Below, piece after piece: positions 25,501 to 33,807 of a DNA stretch of 64,000 bases. The notes beneath the pieces were generated by a model, which made no database searches, was not told where the DNA came from, and worked only from the letters and a program-made list of their open reading frames with translations. This stretch comes from Gracilibacillus massiliensis. Lineage in GTDB: Bacteria > Bacillota > Bacilli > Bacillales > Amphibacillaceae. The stretch is taken from contig NZ_CZRP01000008.1 of assembly GCF_001458115.1 (NCBI RefSeq), positions 1 through 64,000 of the forward strand, read 5' to 3'. Made by a program: the position numbers and the translations under genes. Numbering within the stretch: position 1 is the first letter of the stretch; each line of letters starts with the position of its first letter.

Positions 25501-27557
25501 ACCTTGACTTCTCCAGCGTCACTGTCAAGCTCACCTTCAATTGTTAATGTTATTTTTTCACCATTAGCTTCAGCATCTGTGACGGGGTAATCAACACCAT
25601 CAACTGTTACCGTAAAGCCGTCTGATGGATCACCATTGTTGGTAAGCTTAACATCTTTATTAAAATCAATGATGATTTTATTGTCACCGTGTTCATAGGT
25701 GGCGGGTTTTGTTTCAATTGGTGGATTTTTTTCAAGTGCTACTACAGCGTCTTGAAGATCGGTTAATGCTTGATCAACCGCTGCTTGAGTTGGAGTTTCT
25801 GCGCCATCACTAATACCATCGAGTAAATCATTCGCAGCACCTAGTGCAGCTTGATAATCACTCCAACCCGCTTGATAGTCTTCTTCCGCAGTTACGATGA
25901 CTGGAATGTCATCATTAATATATGCCTCGAGATCTGTGGTGTCAACATAAGTAAAAGTTGACTCTTCTTCAACTGAAGTTGCTCCCCCTTTTGAAGCAAG
26001 CGCCTTTATCGTGTACTCACCTTTAATTAGATTATCTGTTAATTCTATCGACCAATTATCATCAATTACCGTAGCAGCTTCATTTAAAACTTCATTACCT
26101 TCTGGATCAGTTACGGTTACATTTACAGTAGATCCTGATTGAGTTGATCCAGTAATCGTTTTTTCGCTAGGATCGTAGATAAGTTTATTATCAGTTGGAG
26201 AATCAATCGTCAATTCTGTTGCTAATTGGGTCGCTGCTTCTTCTTGGGTACTCATTTTGACGACCACATCTGAATCCGTGACTGTACTTGGATTTCCATC
26301 ACCATTTGTTACAGTAATATTAATTGGACGGTCATCACTATATAAAGAATTTTCATAGTGAACCATGCGACCAATCGCATCAACAACACCTACAACAACT
26401 TCTTGACTAACTACTTTAATATTATCAATACTTAAGGTAGCTCCGTGAGTCGTTCCATCCGTTCGATTGAAAGAACCTGCGACAAATCTGAATTTATAAG
26501 TTCCGTCTGCAGGAATTTCACCTGAGTTAGTCGTCCATCCTTGTGAAGAACCACGTCCATAAAGTATTTCTGTATGGTTATCATTAGACTCATTGATCAA
26601 AAATCCGTACACCTCATAGTCATCTCCACCATCATTTGCTTTCCAATCGAAGAATAATTTATCCCCTTTATTAGCTTTAAAAGGTTCACTAATCGCTTCG
26701 ATTCCAAATGAAGATGCAATTTCACCATCTTTCTTACCATAATCCCCATCTAACAATAATGAATTTAGAAATCCAATTTCCAGTGCTTGACTTGAATTGT
26801 CTGTGTCATTGTACACACTTTTAACGAATCCACTTAAACTACCAAAAAGGGCTTCAAAACCTTCTGTCATTTGTGAATCGTCTGTTGAAGCTAATTTATT
26901 ATAATCTACGTTAGTTTCGTATGTGTACTCGTTTCCTGGACCTGTGACCGTGTATACACCGGTTTCTGTTTCAGTGATACCATTGTATGAACGTCCTTGT
27001 GTTTTAGTCGCTAAATCACCTAACCAGATTTGATCTACTATTTCTCCATTTGGTCCTTCACTTGAAGTATTCAACTCCCAACTTGGAACCATTTCACCAG
27101 TGCTACCTTCTTCAAAATTTCCATTGGGAAGTGGAGCAGACAAATCGATTTGTAATGCCGTTCCTTCACCGTCATCAGTGTCATTAACTGATGCAATTGG
27201 AACATCGTCCAATAAAAATTGTCCATTATTGAACGTCAAAATAGAGCCATCCCCTAATGTGACACTTTCTCCTTCTGGAATAAACAAATTATCGGTATTC
27301 ACGTGACCACCATCAATTTCAAAGCGAATATTTCCTTCCGCAAATTGTTCTTCAGCAGCTGGTTCAACTGAAAAATCTGGGTCAACCTGTGTAACTTCGC
27401 CCAGTACAGGATCATAATTGAAGTCTCCGTCAGAATCACGATCAACATTATCCTCACCAGCAGCCAAAACCGCTGATCCGCCAATTCCTGGTACGAGTGT
27501 CGTCCAAATAAGGATGACACTTAAAAACACTGCTATTTTCGATCTAAATTTCTTCAA
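22584..27557 (-). CDS. Giant LPDTA-anchored surface protein with Ig-like and FIVAR repeats
   Basis: A 1657-residue, very acidic secreted protein. A signal peptide (about 1-33, ending VLAAG) is followed by a unique region with a carbohydrate-binding-like segment (about 140-400) and an Ig-like stretch (about 450-540). Three modules of about 265 residues follow, each made of a SwmB-like repeat (HGDNKI...DSDAGEVKVDY...NLYGDE), an Ig-like domain and a FIVAR helix domain (starting about 612, 884 and 1150). Four more FIVAR repeats span about 1362-1610. With the one at about 540-607 this makes seven FIVARs. The sorting signal is LPDTA (about 1619), a membrane span and KRRNK; LPxTA suits a class D sortase. 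It starts at TTG with GAGGAG upstream. Probably an adhesin or matrix-binding protein. Confidence 0.9.
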   Translation of the reverse strand: MKKFRSKIAVFLSVILIWTTLVPGIGGSAVLAAGEDNVDRDSDGDFNYDPVLGEVTQVDPDFSVEPAAEEQFAEGNIRFEIDGGHVNTDNLFIPEGESVTLGDGSILTFNNGQFLLDDVPIASVNDTDDGEGTALQIDLSAPLPNGNFEEGSTGEMVPSWELNTSSEGPNGEIVDQIWLGDLATKTQGRSYNGITETETGVYTVTGPGNEYTYETNVDYNKLASTDDSQMTEGFEALFGSLSGFVKSVYNDTDNSSQALEIGFLNSLLLDGDYGKKDGEIASSFGIEAISEPFKANKGDKLFFDWKANDGGDDYEVYGFLINESNDNHTEILYGRGSSQGWTTNSGEIPADGTYKFRFVAGSFNRTDGTTHGATLSIDNIKVVSQEVVVGVVDAIGRMVHYENSLYSDDRPINITVTNGDGNPSTVTDSDVVVKMSTQEEAATQLATELTIDSPTDNKLIYDPSEKTITGSTQSGSTVNVTVTDPEGNEVLNEAATVIDDNWSIELTDNLIKGEYTIKALASKGGATSVEEESTFTYVDTTDLEAYINDDIPVIVTAEEDYQAGWSDYQAALGAANDLLDGISDGAETPTQAAVDQALTDLQDAVVALEKNPPIETKPATYEHGDNKIIIDFNKDVKLTNNGDPSDGFTVTVDGVDYPVTDAEANGEKITLTIEGELDSDAGEVKVDYNGEADNLYGDEPNGSADETFTIVAKDEFGAGLQITDTIGYTDDRTPVFIGNAHIDSDSVTLTFKDNIGNVVPGLENVIADLDTEGNWTYRIPSDLAYGGNYTVEVTATNDEGGPRTVTKSEKFFVVNKEGLQTEFNEVDEFVQKDYRAGWEAFEDAREHAGNVLDTPTASQDEVDTALEELEEARDALEKHPPVETNPATYEHGDNKITIEFDKNITLTNTEIPGEGFKVTVDGETLYATDAVADGNKVTLTVDQPLDSDAGEVKVDYTPNEDKPNLFGDEENGTADEPFEIIATDEFGKGLQIIGTKGNTDDRTPSFNGEIHPDADNVTLTIVDSEDNKVVTGVVATIDGEGWTFEDWTDLNELTPGAYTVQATAKDTDTGRTVTKSADFTVVDKTTLQEAVDSGEELKQDDHRAGWDTFAEELEDANNVLNNPTASQDEVQSALGELEEARDALEKHEPEAINARFDHGHDEITISFDKNVEFANGEVEPITGFTVTVDGEEVEVTVAELVKVDPESKTNKVKLTLAEGTELSSDANVKVHYNKAEADSNLFGDEENGTAVEDFEFEAGDPFGHALQIDEPNGITNDLTPIIEGTADKGAESATITITGPDGEEIIVDKEGLPINSDGTWTYDIPETLAPGEYKVEVTTTQTGRPDVTKDHYFTVVDKTALMATDDVITAEELVEDAYTEDSWAKFDQAFNHANDVIADQEATQDQVDQANEGLLKAYEELVYKEQLDKEVVDSESLIPSHYSLASWEDYTMALTHAQEVLNNPASTQEEVDEALEALKVARDALAVDKTMLDAEENQAEELEESDYSQASWSNYLEVLEKAQTVLNDPNATQDEVDEAEAVLAAARAALSVDKQPLDEEESKSEELQASNYTETSWNAYQEALEHAETVLADENATQAEVDAALAELVDAREALEGEEELPDTATDVFNWLMIGLVILLAGFLLLFLQKRRNKANS

Positions 27558-28290
27558 TCCTTTTTCACTCCTCTACTTTTATCTCTTTTTTTTCGACTTT
27601 TTGGATGTTGTGTCATTACTTCCTACTGCCCTTCTCTCCCATCCACCAATCATAAAGTCATGTTTGTCGACATCATCTATGACTTAGTCGACAATATCTT
27701 TAAAAATTGTATCAAACGAAACTCTACAAAAAATTTACAAATATTAATTGAATTTTCATTTTGACGTGACTTTAAAACTATTAACAAGTAACTATAATAC
27801 TAATTTTTATGGAATCCTAATATACTGGAATAAATTTATGTCGAAATTTATCGAACGATTTTTATATATTAATATGTATTTTTCCATGGTGGTATTCTGA
27901 AAAGTGACCAATGAAAAATAGAATTTTTAATTGATGTCTATCTTTTTAGAGAAATTGTGTATTTTTCTATTATGTTGTTATATTTTGAATTGCATATATC
28001 ATTATTTTTCTGATTTATTTCAACTGGGGATATACATTGTTTAATAAACAGAGGGTTATTTTTAAAAAAGAGAATGGAAGAATGGAAAAATGTAGAAGTA
28101 GAACCGATTCGAAATGATGGACTAGAAGAGAACTTCAAATAACATGAGGGTGTTGAAGAAAACCACTCATAAACAGAAACAAACAAATGTTCGCAAATCC
28201 ATAACCATATCAAAACTCGAAAGAAATCATGAATTTAATCTAAGTTATTGAACAAATCGATCATTACCATCACGTCACAAAACACCGATA
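27558..28290. other. AT-rich upstream region of the surface-protein gene
   Basis: No gene seen. The first 150 bp should hold the promoter and leader of the giant gene. From about 28060 the plus strand shows short coding-like runs (KRMEEWKNVEVEPIRNDGLE) broken by stops, probably the start of the eroded gene that continues to 28590. Confidence 0.4.
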
Positions 28291-28590
28291 TGAGACTTGA
28301 ACATTAGATTTTACTATGTGTCCAATCAATTGAAAGAACAATTTAATGAAGAGACAGACTTATGGAAGAGTATAATGTTGAAATTTCAACTTTCCAATCA
28401 AATGTGAGAGTTAAACAACACAATTGAGGTTGGACGAAAGAAATATGATTCTGCTAATTAGCAAAATGAAGAAAAGGATAGGATTAACAAAGCGACAAAT
28501 AGAGATGAAAGGATTTTAAAATTATAGTCTGAAAATAGCAATCTAAAAGAACAAAGTGAGAGAATGCACAAAGAAATAAACATTTATTGA
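28291..28590 (+). pseudogene. Eroded coiled-coil protein gene
   Basis: One frame of 99 codons from 28294 is coding-like throughout but has three internal stops (TGA, TAG, TAG). It reads YVSNQLKEQFNEETDLWKSI, then ELNNTIEVGRKKYDSAN, QNEEKDRINKATNRDERILK, and SENSNLKEQSERMHKEINIY. The Lys/Glu-rich helical pattern suggests a coiled-coil protein. The family is not identified. Confidence 0.55.
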
Positions 28591-29021
28591 AGACTGTCAA
28601 TGATTTTACGATTCGCATGTCTCTGTCTTTTACATATTTCGAAGGCCGTATCTGATCAGAACATTATATCACTGTTCCAAAAACGCTTTCTTAATTTCAG
28701 TTCTGTGCAATTTATCAGCAATCACTGACAATAACTTTATTAGATTATGGGGATTACCTGTAAATAAATTCTAGAAAAAATTGAAATACTTAAAGCGTTT
28801 AACTGACACGCTTCTTTTTTTACTTTATTTTTGCATACAACCAACAATTTTAATATATCAATCGATGTGACAACAGCTGTTGAAAGCAAAAAATCATCTG
28901 TAGATTTTCATTTAGATAGTCAAAAAATGACGTCATCCGCCTCACACCTTTCAGAATTAAAACCAGCAAAGATGTAAAATAACAGGAGATAGAGAAGGAT
29001 GTTTATAACGTAGATTCCAAC

Positions 29022-29274
29022 ATGCTATATAGTCTCCCATATGGATATACAACCATTACTTTTTCTGATGGACCATCGAGGTACACTAAAGAATTCGTTG
29101 TTATATTGGTAGAATATAACACTAAGACAACGTTTTTCTTCATGGAAAAAAATATCTACTTATTTGGACAGTGTACTGTATTCACTGTAAAAAAAGATGT
29201 CTATATGAAGTCATTCTTGGAACCACCGTGAGTTTACGTAACTTTCACCTCAAGAACAAAAGCTTGAAAGTTAA
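29022..29274 (+). pseudogene. Polysaccharide deacetylase (NodB domain) remnant
   Basis: The frame from 29022 reads GYTTITFSDGPSRYTKEFVV, then ILVEYNTKTTFFFMEKNIYL, which is the NodB motif 1 region with TFDDGP altered to TFSDGP. A +1 shift near 29205 then gives HSWNHREFT, the metal-binding motif 2, followed by a stop and SPQEQKLES. The rest of the domain is missing. Upstream (28890-28975) a frame reads SVDFHLDSQKMTSSASHLSE, perhaps the spacer before the domain. Clearly broken: one substitution in the active site, one frameshift and several stops. Confidence 0.8.
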
Positions 29275-29311
29275 ATGAATTCGCATCTCTCTCTATCACC
29301 ATTGTACTTGT

Positions 29312-30475
29312 CTAATCATAAAAATTGTTAATAGAATTTCGTTCCTTCCAAGAAAAATACCAATTAGTAATTTCGGTACTCGGTTCTATATCTAATTCTT
29401 CTACTAACATATTGGTTAGATCTTGGTACTGAATATGTACTTCTCTGTATTCCTTCTTTATTGCAAATAATTTCATTAATTCAAAATAACTTTCTTCTAA
29501 TTCAGGCGAAATATTTTGCACAGTAGAATATATGGTGATTGCTTGTGAATATTCTCGTTTTTTCTGATAGTATGCTGCTAATAATCTGCCTAATTTTAAC
29601 CACTGTTGTCTTAACCTTTCAGCATGAGTTCTTGCCCAGTGGAAATCGTAATACCCCAGATAATCACCTGCATATTGGTAAAATAGTTTTTCGATTGTAC
29701 CTAATTGACCTTTATCAATGAAGGAGATTTGCTCTGAACCTAATCTCCATTCATAACATTCATGTACAATTAATCCCCCAGTCTGTAGCATATATCCACT
29801 ACCTATATTCGAAACATTTCTAATCAAAACATCTGAAATATTAGCTTTCTTTAAAGAATTCCTACAGTGGTAAATCGTGGTATAAAGTTGCTGATAAGCT
29901 TTATCAATAGGTAATTCTGACCACAACATATCAATTAATGTCTCTTTCGAAACGAATTTTTCTCGGTTGTGTAGTAAATAAGCAAACAACTCTAACGTTT
30001 TTCTAGTGCGCCATTTGATCGGAATCTCGGCATTTTCTGAAGTAGAAAATTTAATCTCATTAAAACATGAAAGTTGGATTTGTTTATTTCGATTATTGGA
30101 GGTTCTATTAAGTAGATTCTTTTTATCTATCCTTCGAATCGTTTTTTCTAATCGTTTCGTTTGAATAGGTTTAATGAGATAATCGAGTGCGAACAATTCA
30201 AATGCATCAATTGCGTAATGATCATAACCGGTGACGAACACGATTTCAATCTCTTCATGGAATTCTTGTATCCTATCGGCAAGTTCTAATCCGCTAATCT
30301 CTGGCATTTGAATATCTAAAAAAACAACATCAGGTACATTTTCTGTTATCTCTTTTAGTGCGTGCAAAGGATCCTGGAACATACCAACTACATCAATGTT
30401 GCTATTTTTTTTTAGTAAATTTGCTAACTTCTCTAATGGAAGCTTTTCATCATCTATCAATATTGCTTCAATCAA
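29312..30475 (-). CDS. REC-BTAD (SARP-type) response regulator
   Basis: A 387-residue regulator. The receiver domain (about 1-118) has the DDE acidic pair, the phosphorylated Asp in VVFLDIQMPE (about 54) and the Lys in LDYLIKP. An OmpR-like winged helix (about 135-215; WRTRKTLELFAYLL, TLIDMLW) and a bacterial transcriptional activator domain with TPR-like helices (about 230-385) follow. SARP-type architecture with a receiver is uncommon. The frame opens at ATG 30484, but AAAGGA abuts that ATG, so the TTG at 30475 is the better start. It lies behind the giant surface-protein gene on the same strand as the hybrid sensor, its likely partner. Confidence 0.88.
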   Translation of the reverse strand: MIEAILIDDEKLPLEKLANLLKKNSNIDVVGMFQDPLHALKEITENVPDVVFLDIQMPEISGLELADRIQEFHEEIEIVFVTGYDHYAIDAFELFALDYLIKPIQTKRLEKTIRRIDKKNLLNRTSNNRNKQIQLSCFNEIKFSTSENAEIPIKWRTRKTLELFAYLLHNREKFVSKETLIDMLWSELPIDKAYQQLYTTIYHCRNSLKKANISDVLIRNVSNIGSGYMLQTGGLIVHECYEWRLGSEQISFIDKGQLGTIEKLFYQYAGDYLGYYDFHWARTHAERLRQQWLKLGRLLAAYYQKKREYSQAITIYSTVQNISPELEESYFELMKLFAIKKEYREVHIQYQDLTNMLVEELDIEPSTEITNWYFSWKERNSINNFYD

Positions 30476-30729
30476 TCTAATCATTCCTTTAACGAAGATT
30501 TGAAAATGGAAGAATATAGTTACTTTTAATAATATATCCTCATTACATTATAAACAATAAAACGTAAAAAATCAGTTGAATTTATTTATATTTTCACCTA
30601 AGTATCGTGATAATACATCATTTAATTTAGTGACCATGTACCTAGCGATTAAAGTTTACGTATCGTTATTGCATAGTATAATAGAGTTGTATTTGACATT
30701 GGTGTACATGGTAAAGGAAAGAGATATTA

Positions 30730-30979
30730 GTGGGGCAAATCATTACTGTCCCTTCTGGAAAAGGTGGTGTTGGCAAAACTACCATTTCAGCAAATTTAGG
30801 AACAGCACAAGTCATATAAAATAAAAACATGTGTTTAATAGACGGTGATTTTGGACTTAGAACTTAGATATTCTTTAGAGCTAAGTAATAGAGTGATCTC
30901 CGATATAGCAAATTTCTTTGAAGAAAAATGTCAATTTAGCCAAATCCTTATTAATGATAAACTTTTTCTCATTTACTTT
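30730..30979 (+). pseudogene. minD remnant (septum-site ATPase)
   Basis: From GTG 30730 the plus strand reads VGQIITVPSGKGGVGKTTIS, ANLGTAQVI, stop, NKNMCLIDGDFGLRT, stop. After a frameshift it continues LSNRVISDIANFFEEKCQFS and QILINDKLF. This is the first third of MinD, with the Walker A motif still intact. Two nonsense changes, a frameshift and loss of the last two thirds make it non-functional. AAAGGAAAG upstream shows that the native translation signal came with it. Confidence 0.85.
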
Positions 30980-31162
30980 TGATTTTTTCATGTTTGCTTA
31001 GGACAATATCTATAGTGAGAAAATGGATGTTTACTACCTATGCTTGGTTGTCTTTCTTTTACATCAAAAAAGCAGAGAATAGTAGTCAGAAAATTAAGAA
31101 TATTTTTATGCGATACTAGTGATAAATTTTTAACAAAGAGATTGAATTCCAAATTTAAACAT

Positions 31163-31197
31163 AAAAAACCCTCCCTGCTCCATAAGAGCAAAGAGGG
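31163..31197 (-). terminator. Terminator of rplM-rpsI
   Basis: Minus strand CCCTCTTTGCTC / GAGCAGGGAGGG with a TTATG loop and a run of six T, 25 bp after the rpsI stop. Confidence 0.9.
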
Positions 31198-31220
31198 TAA
31201 ACCCTTGATATATAAGGTTT

Positions 31221-31613
31221 TTAACGTTTTGAGAACTGTGGTGCACGACGAGCTTTTTTAAGACCGTATTTTTTACGTTCTTTAGCACGCGCGTCACGAG
31301 TTAAGTATCCAGCACGCTTAAGTGTTGCGCGGTATTCTGGATCAGCTTCTAATAATGCACGAGCAACGCCGTGACGAATTGCACCAGCTTGACCAGTGTA
31401 TCCTCCACCATCAACGTTTACTAATACATCATAGCTACCTTCTGTTTCTGTAGCTGCTAATGGTTGCTTAATAATTGTACGAAGTGTTTCGTATGGGAAG
31501 TAAGATTCCGCATCACGATTATTTACAACGATACGTCCAGTACCTGGAACTAAACGTACACGTGCAGTTGAAGTTTTACGGCGTCCGGTACCGTAGTATT
31601 GTACTTGTGCCAC
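31221..31613 (-). CDS. rpsI: 30S ribosomal protein S9
   Basis: 130 residues, the standard length. The N-terminus [20 protein letters not shown] and the tail [12 protein letters not shown] are diagnostic; the C-terminal SKR tail reaches the P-site tRNA in the 30S subunit. It follows rplM by 19 bp in the conserved rplM-rpsI pair. Confidence 0.98.
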   Translation of the reverse strand: MAQVQYYGTGRRKTSTARVRLVPGTGRIVVNNRDAESYFPYETLRTIIKQPLAATETEGSYDVLVNVDGGGYTGQAGAIRHGVARALLEADPEYRATLKRAGYLTRDARAKERKKYGLKKARRAPQFSKR

Positions 31614-31632
31614 TATGTTAACCTCCTTTTAA

Positions 31633-32073
31633 TTATCCACGAAGTTCGTAAACTTCTGGTTGTTGTGCTGCATGCTTATGATCTGCTCCACGATAAACAT
31701 GTAGTTTTTTACCCATTTTACGTCCTAATTTACCTTTAGGTAACATCCCTTTAATTGTTAATTCTAACATTTGCTCAGGATATTTTTCGCGCATTTCACC
31801 AGCAGTACGTGATTTTAAACCACCTGGGCGATTCGTAGCGTGACGATGGTATAACTTATCGCTAAGTTTTTTACCAGTAAGTTCGATTTTTTCTGCGTTG
31901 ATAATGATCACATGATCACCAGTGTCAACATGCGGTGTATATGTTGGTTTATGCTTTCCGCGAAGGATAGAAGCAATTTCACTTGCTAAACGACCTAACG
32001 TTTGACCTTCTGCGTCTACAACAAACCATTTGCGTTCAATATTAGCTTCATTTGCCATGAAAGTTGTTCGCAT
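31633..32073 (-). CDS. rplM: 50S ribosomal protein L13
   Basis: 146 residues beginning [20 protein letters not shown], the standard Bacillus start, with GGAGGT upstream. L13 is an early assembly protein of the 50S subunit. It is the first gene of the rplM-rpsI unit, with its own promoter and a leader of about 110 nt, and lies downstream of truA as in B. subtilis. Confidence 0.98.
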   Translation of the reverse strand: MRTTFMANEANIERKWFVVDAEGQTLGRLASEIASILRGKHKPTYTPHVDTGDHVIIINAEKIELTGKKLSDKLYHRHATNRPGGLKSRTAGEMREKYPEQMLELTIKGMLPKGKLGRKMGKKLHVYRGADHKHAAQQPEVYELRG

Positions 32074-32094
32074 GATCGGTTACCTCCTAAATCT

Positions 32095-32183
32095 GTTGAT
32101 TCTCTCTTATATTTTGTCCGAATTTATATTCTAACACGAGTAACTTTCCGGGGCTATCCGTGGTTTAGAAAATAAAATGCCAT
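32095..32183 (-). promoter_or_regulatory. Candidate L13 leader (autoregulatory)
   Basis: The transcribed leader contains CCACGGATAGCCCCGG and AAAGTTACTCGTG, which can fold into an imperfect stem. Firmicutes rplM leaders carry a known structured element in this position. The fold was judged by eye only. Confidence 0.4.
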
Positions 32184-32188
32184 AGATC

Positions 32189-32217
32189 ATAATATAACAT
32201 TCTACAAGGTTTGTCAA
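32189..32217 (-). promoter_or_regulatory. rplM-rpsI promoter
   Basis: Minus strand TTGACA (32212-32217), 17-bp spacer, TATTAT (32189-32194), between the truA stop and rplM. Confidence 0.85.
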
Positions 32218-32247
32218 TAGATTGCACGCAAGGATTCGTTGTTTTTA

Positions 32248-32997
32248 TTAACTTTTTTCCTGGTAGCTTACTTCCCACAAATAAAGACCTTGAGCTGGAG
32301 CGGTATTTCCTGCTTGGGAACGATCTTTTTGACTGATGATTTGTAGAATATCATCTGGATTTCTTTTATTTAATCCTACTTCCAGTAGAGTACCGACGAT
32401 AATCCGGACCATATTATACAAAAAGCCAGTCCCTCTTACCTTAAATATAATATTATCTCCCGATTGCTCAACAGAGATATTAGTAACTGTCCGAATCTTG
32501 TCTCCTTTTACATTCGTATTCGTTCCACAAAAAGAGGTAAAGTCATGGCTACCAAGGAAATGGTTAGCCGCTAGCTGGATAGCTTTAAGATCAAGCTTAT
32601 CTTTTACAAAATAATAAAAATTTCGCTTAAAAATATCTCTTTTATCCGAATTCAAGACAAAATAACGATATTCTTTCTCTTTCACGTCAAAACGCGCATG
32701 AAAATCCTCGGTTGCTAACTGGATGTCTACTACCTCAATATCATCAGGCAACATCGTATTTAATGCTTTTTTCCAATTGACTAAAGGAATCTCTAAATCA
32801 GTATCAAAGTGAATAACCTGGCCTACCGCATGCACACCTTGATCTGTTCTACCTGAAGCTATTACTCTGACTGCTTTTCCTTTATGCATTTTTGTCAGAA
32901 CATTTTCTATTTTCCCTTGGACTGTTCTTCCATTTGGTTGAATTTGATAACCAGAAAAATGAGTGCCATCATAACTTATGGTTGCTTTCAATCTCAT
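32248..32997 (-). CDS. truA: tRNA pseudouridine(38-40) synthase TruA
   Basis: 249 residues. Start RLKATISYDGTHFSGYQIQP; the catalytic Asp is in ASGRTDQGVHA; FLGSHDFTSF and RGTGFLYNMVRIIVGTLLEV follow. It modifies the anticodon stem-loop of many tRNAs. It lies 12 bp after ecfT and is probably co-transcribed with ecfA1-ecfA2-ecfT, as in Bacillus. Confidence 0.97.
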   Translation of the reverse strand: MRLKATISYDGTHFSGYQIQPNGRTVQGKIENVLTKMHKGKAVRVIASGRTDQGVHAVGQVIHFDTDLEIPLVNWKKALNTMLPDDIEVVDIQLATEDFHARFDVKEKEYRYFVLNSDKRDIFKRNFYYFVKDKLDLKAIQLAANHFLGSHDFTSFCGTNTNVKGDKIRTVTNISVEQSGDNIIFKVRGTGFLYNMVRIIVGTLLEVGLNKRNPDDILQIISQKDRSQAGNTAPAQGLYLWEVSYQEKS

Positions 32998-33009
32998 CTT
33001 ATAAGCTCC

Positions 33010-33807
33010 TTACGACCGTAAATTAAAGAAGATAATAATGATTATGACGTATACTAATATGGCGATATAATCAATTCTTGTTAGTTTTAGTTCTCTCAGT
33101 TTTGTTCTACCTTCACTTCCGTTGTAACCCCTAGCCTCCATGGCCATTGCTAATTCCTCCGCTCGTTTAAAAGCACTAATAAATAAAGGAACTAATAAAG
33201 GAACAATCGCATACATTCGATCTTTCATAGTTCCTGTGCGAAAATCGACACCACGAGATGCTTGTGCTTTCGAAATTTTCTCGGTTTCTTCTAACAGTGT
33301 CGGAATAAATCGGAGAGAAATCGACATCATTAAAGCTAATTCGTGCACAGGTACTTTGATCTTTTTGAGAGGTGCAAACAATTCCTCGATAGCATCGGTA
33401 ATTTCCATTGGAGATGTGGTTAAAGTTAATAAGGAGGTTACTAACACAAGCAGTAAAAAACGTAGTGAAATAGTTAATCCTTGGATAACTCCACCTTCAT
33501 ACACTTTAAAGTTGCTGATTTCTAATAGAACAGGTCCTTCTTTTGTAATAAATAAATGCAGAATAAACGTAAATATAATTAAAAACCAAACAGGTGTAAT
33601 TCCTTTTAAAATGTAAGGCATACTGATTTTGGATAGTAAAATAAGCATTAATGAAAAAAGTGCCAACCAACCATAACTTAGTACATTATTAGCAAAAAAA
33701 ACAATAATTACGAAGCTAAATATTGTTATCATTTTAGTACGAGGGTCTAATCGGTGTAACGAGGAAGTGCCTGGTACAAATTGTCCTATGATCATAAATG
33801 ATTTCAT
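33010..33807 (-). CDS. ecfT: ECF transporter T component EcfT
   Basis: A 265-residue membrane protein with five or six spans and the coupling motif ASRGVDFRTG together with AMEARGYNG (the two Ala-Arg-Gly helices that contact the ATPases). It joins EcfA1/EcfA2 to various substrate-binding S components for vitamin and metal uptake. Its start overlaps the ecfA2 stop by 4 bp (ATGA). Confidence 0.96.
   Translation of the reverse strand: MKSFMIIGQFVPGTSSLHRLDPRTKMITIFSFVIIVFFANNVLSYGWLALFSLMLILLSKISMPYILKGITPVWFLIIFTFILHLFITKEGPVLLEISNFKVYEGGVIQGLTISLRFLLLVLVTSLLTLTTSPMEITDAIEELFAPLKKIKVPVHELALMMSISLRFIPTLLEETEKISKAQASRGVDFRTGTMKDRMYAIVPLLVPLFISAFKRAEELAMAMEARGYNGSEGRTKLRELKLTRIDYIAILVYVIIIIIFFNLRS

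Noticed and set aside
27938-28213. 91-codon minus-strand reading frame
   Set aside because: No ribosome-binding site, Ser/Phe-rich shadow composition; the opposite strand has weak remnants of a gene instead.
33140-33616. 158-codon plus-strand reading frame
   Set aside because: It is a shadow of ecfT on the opposite strand; no ribosome-binding site and no known family.
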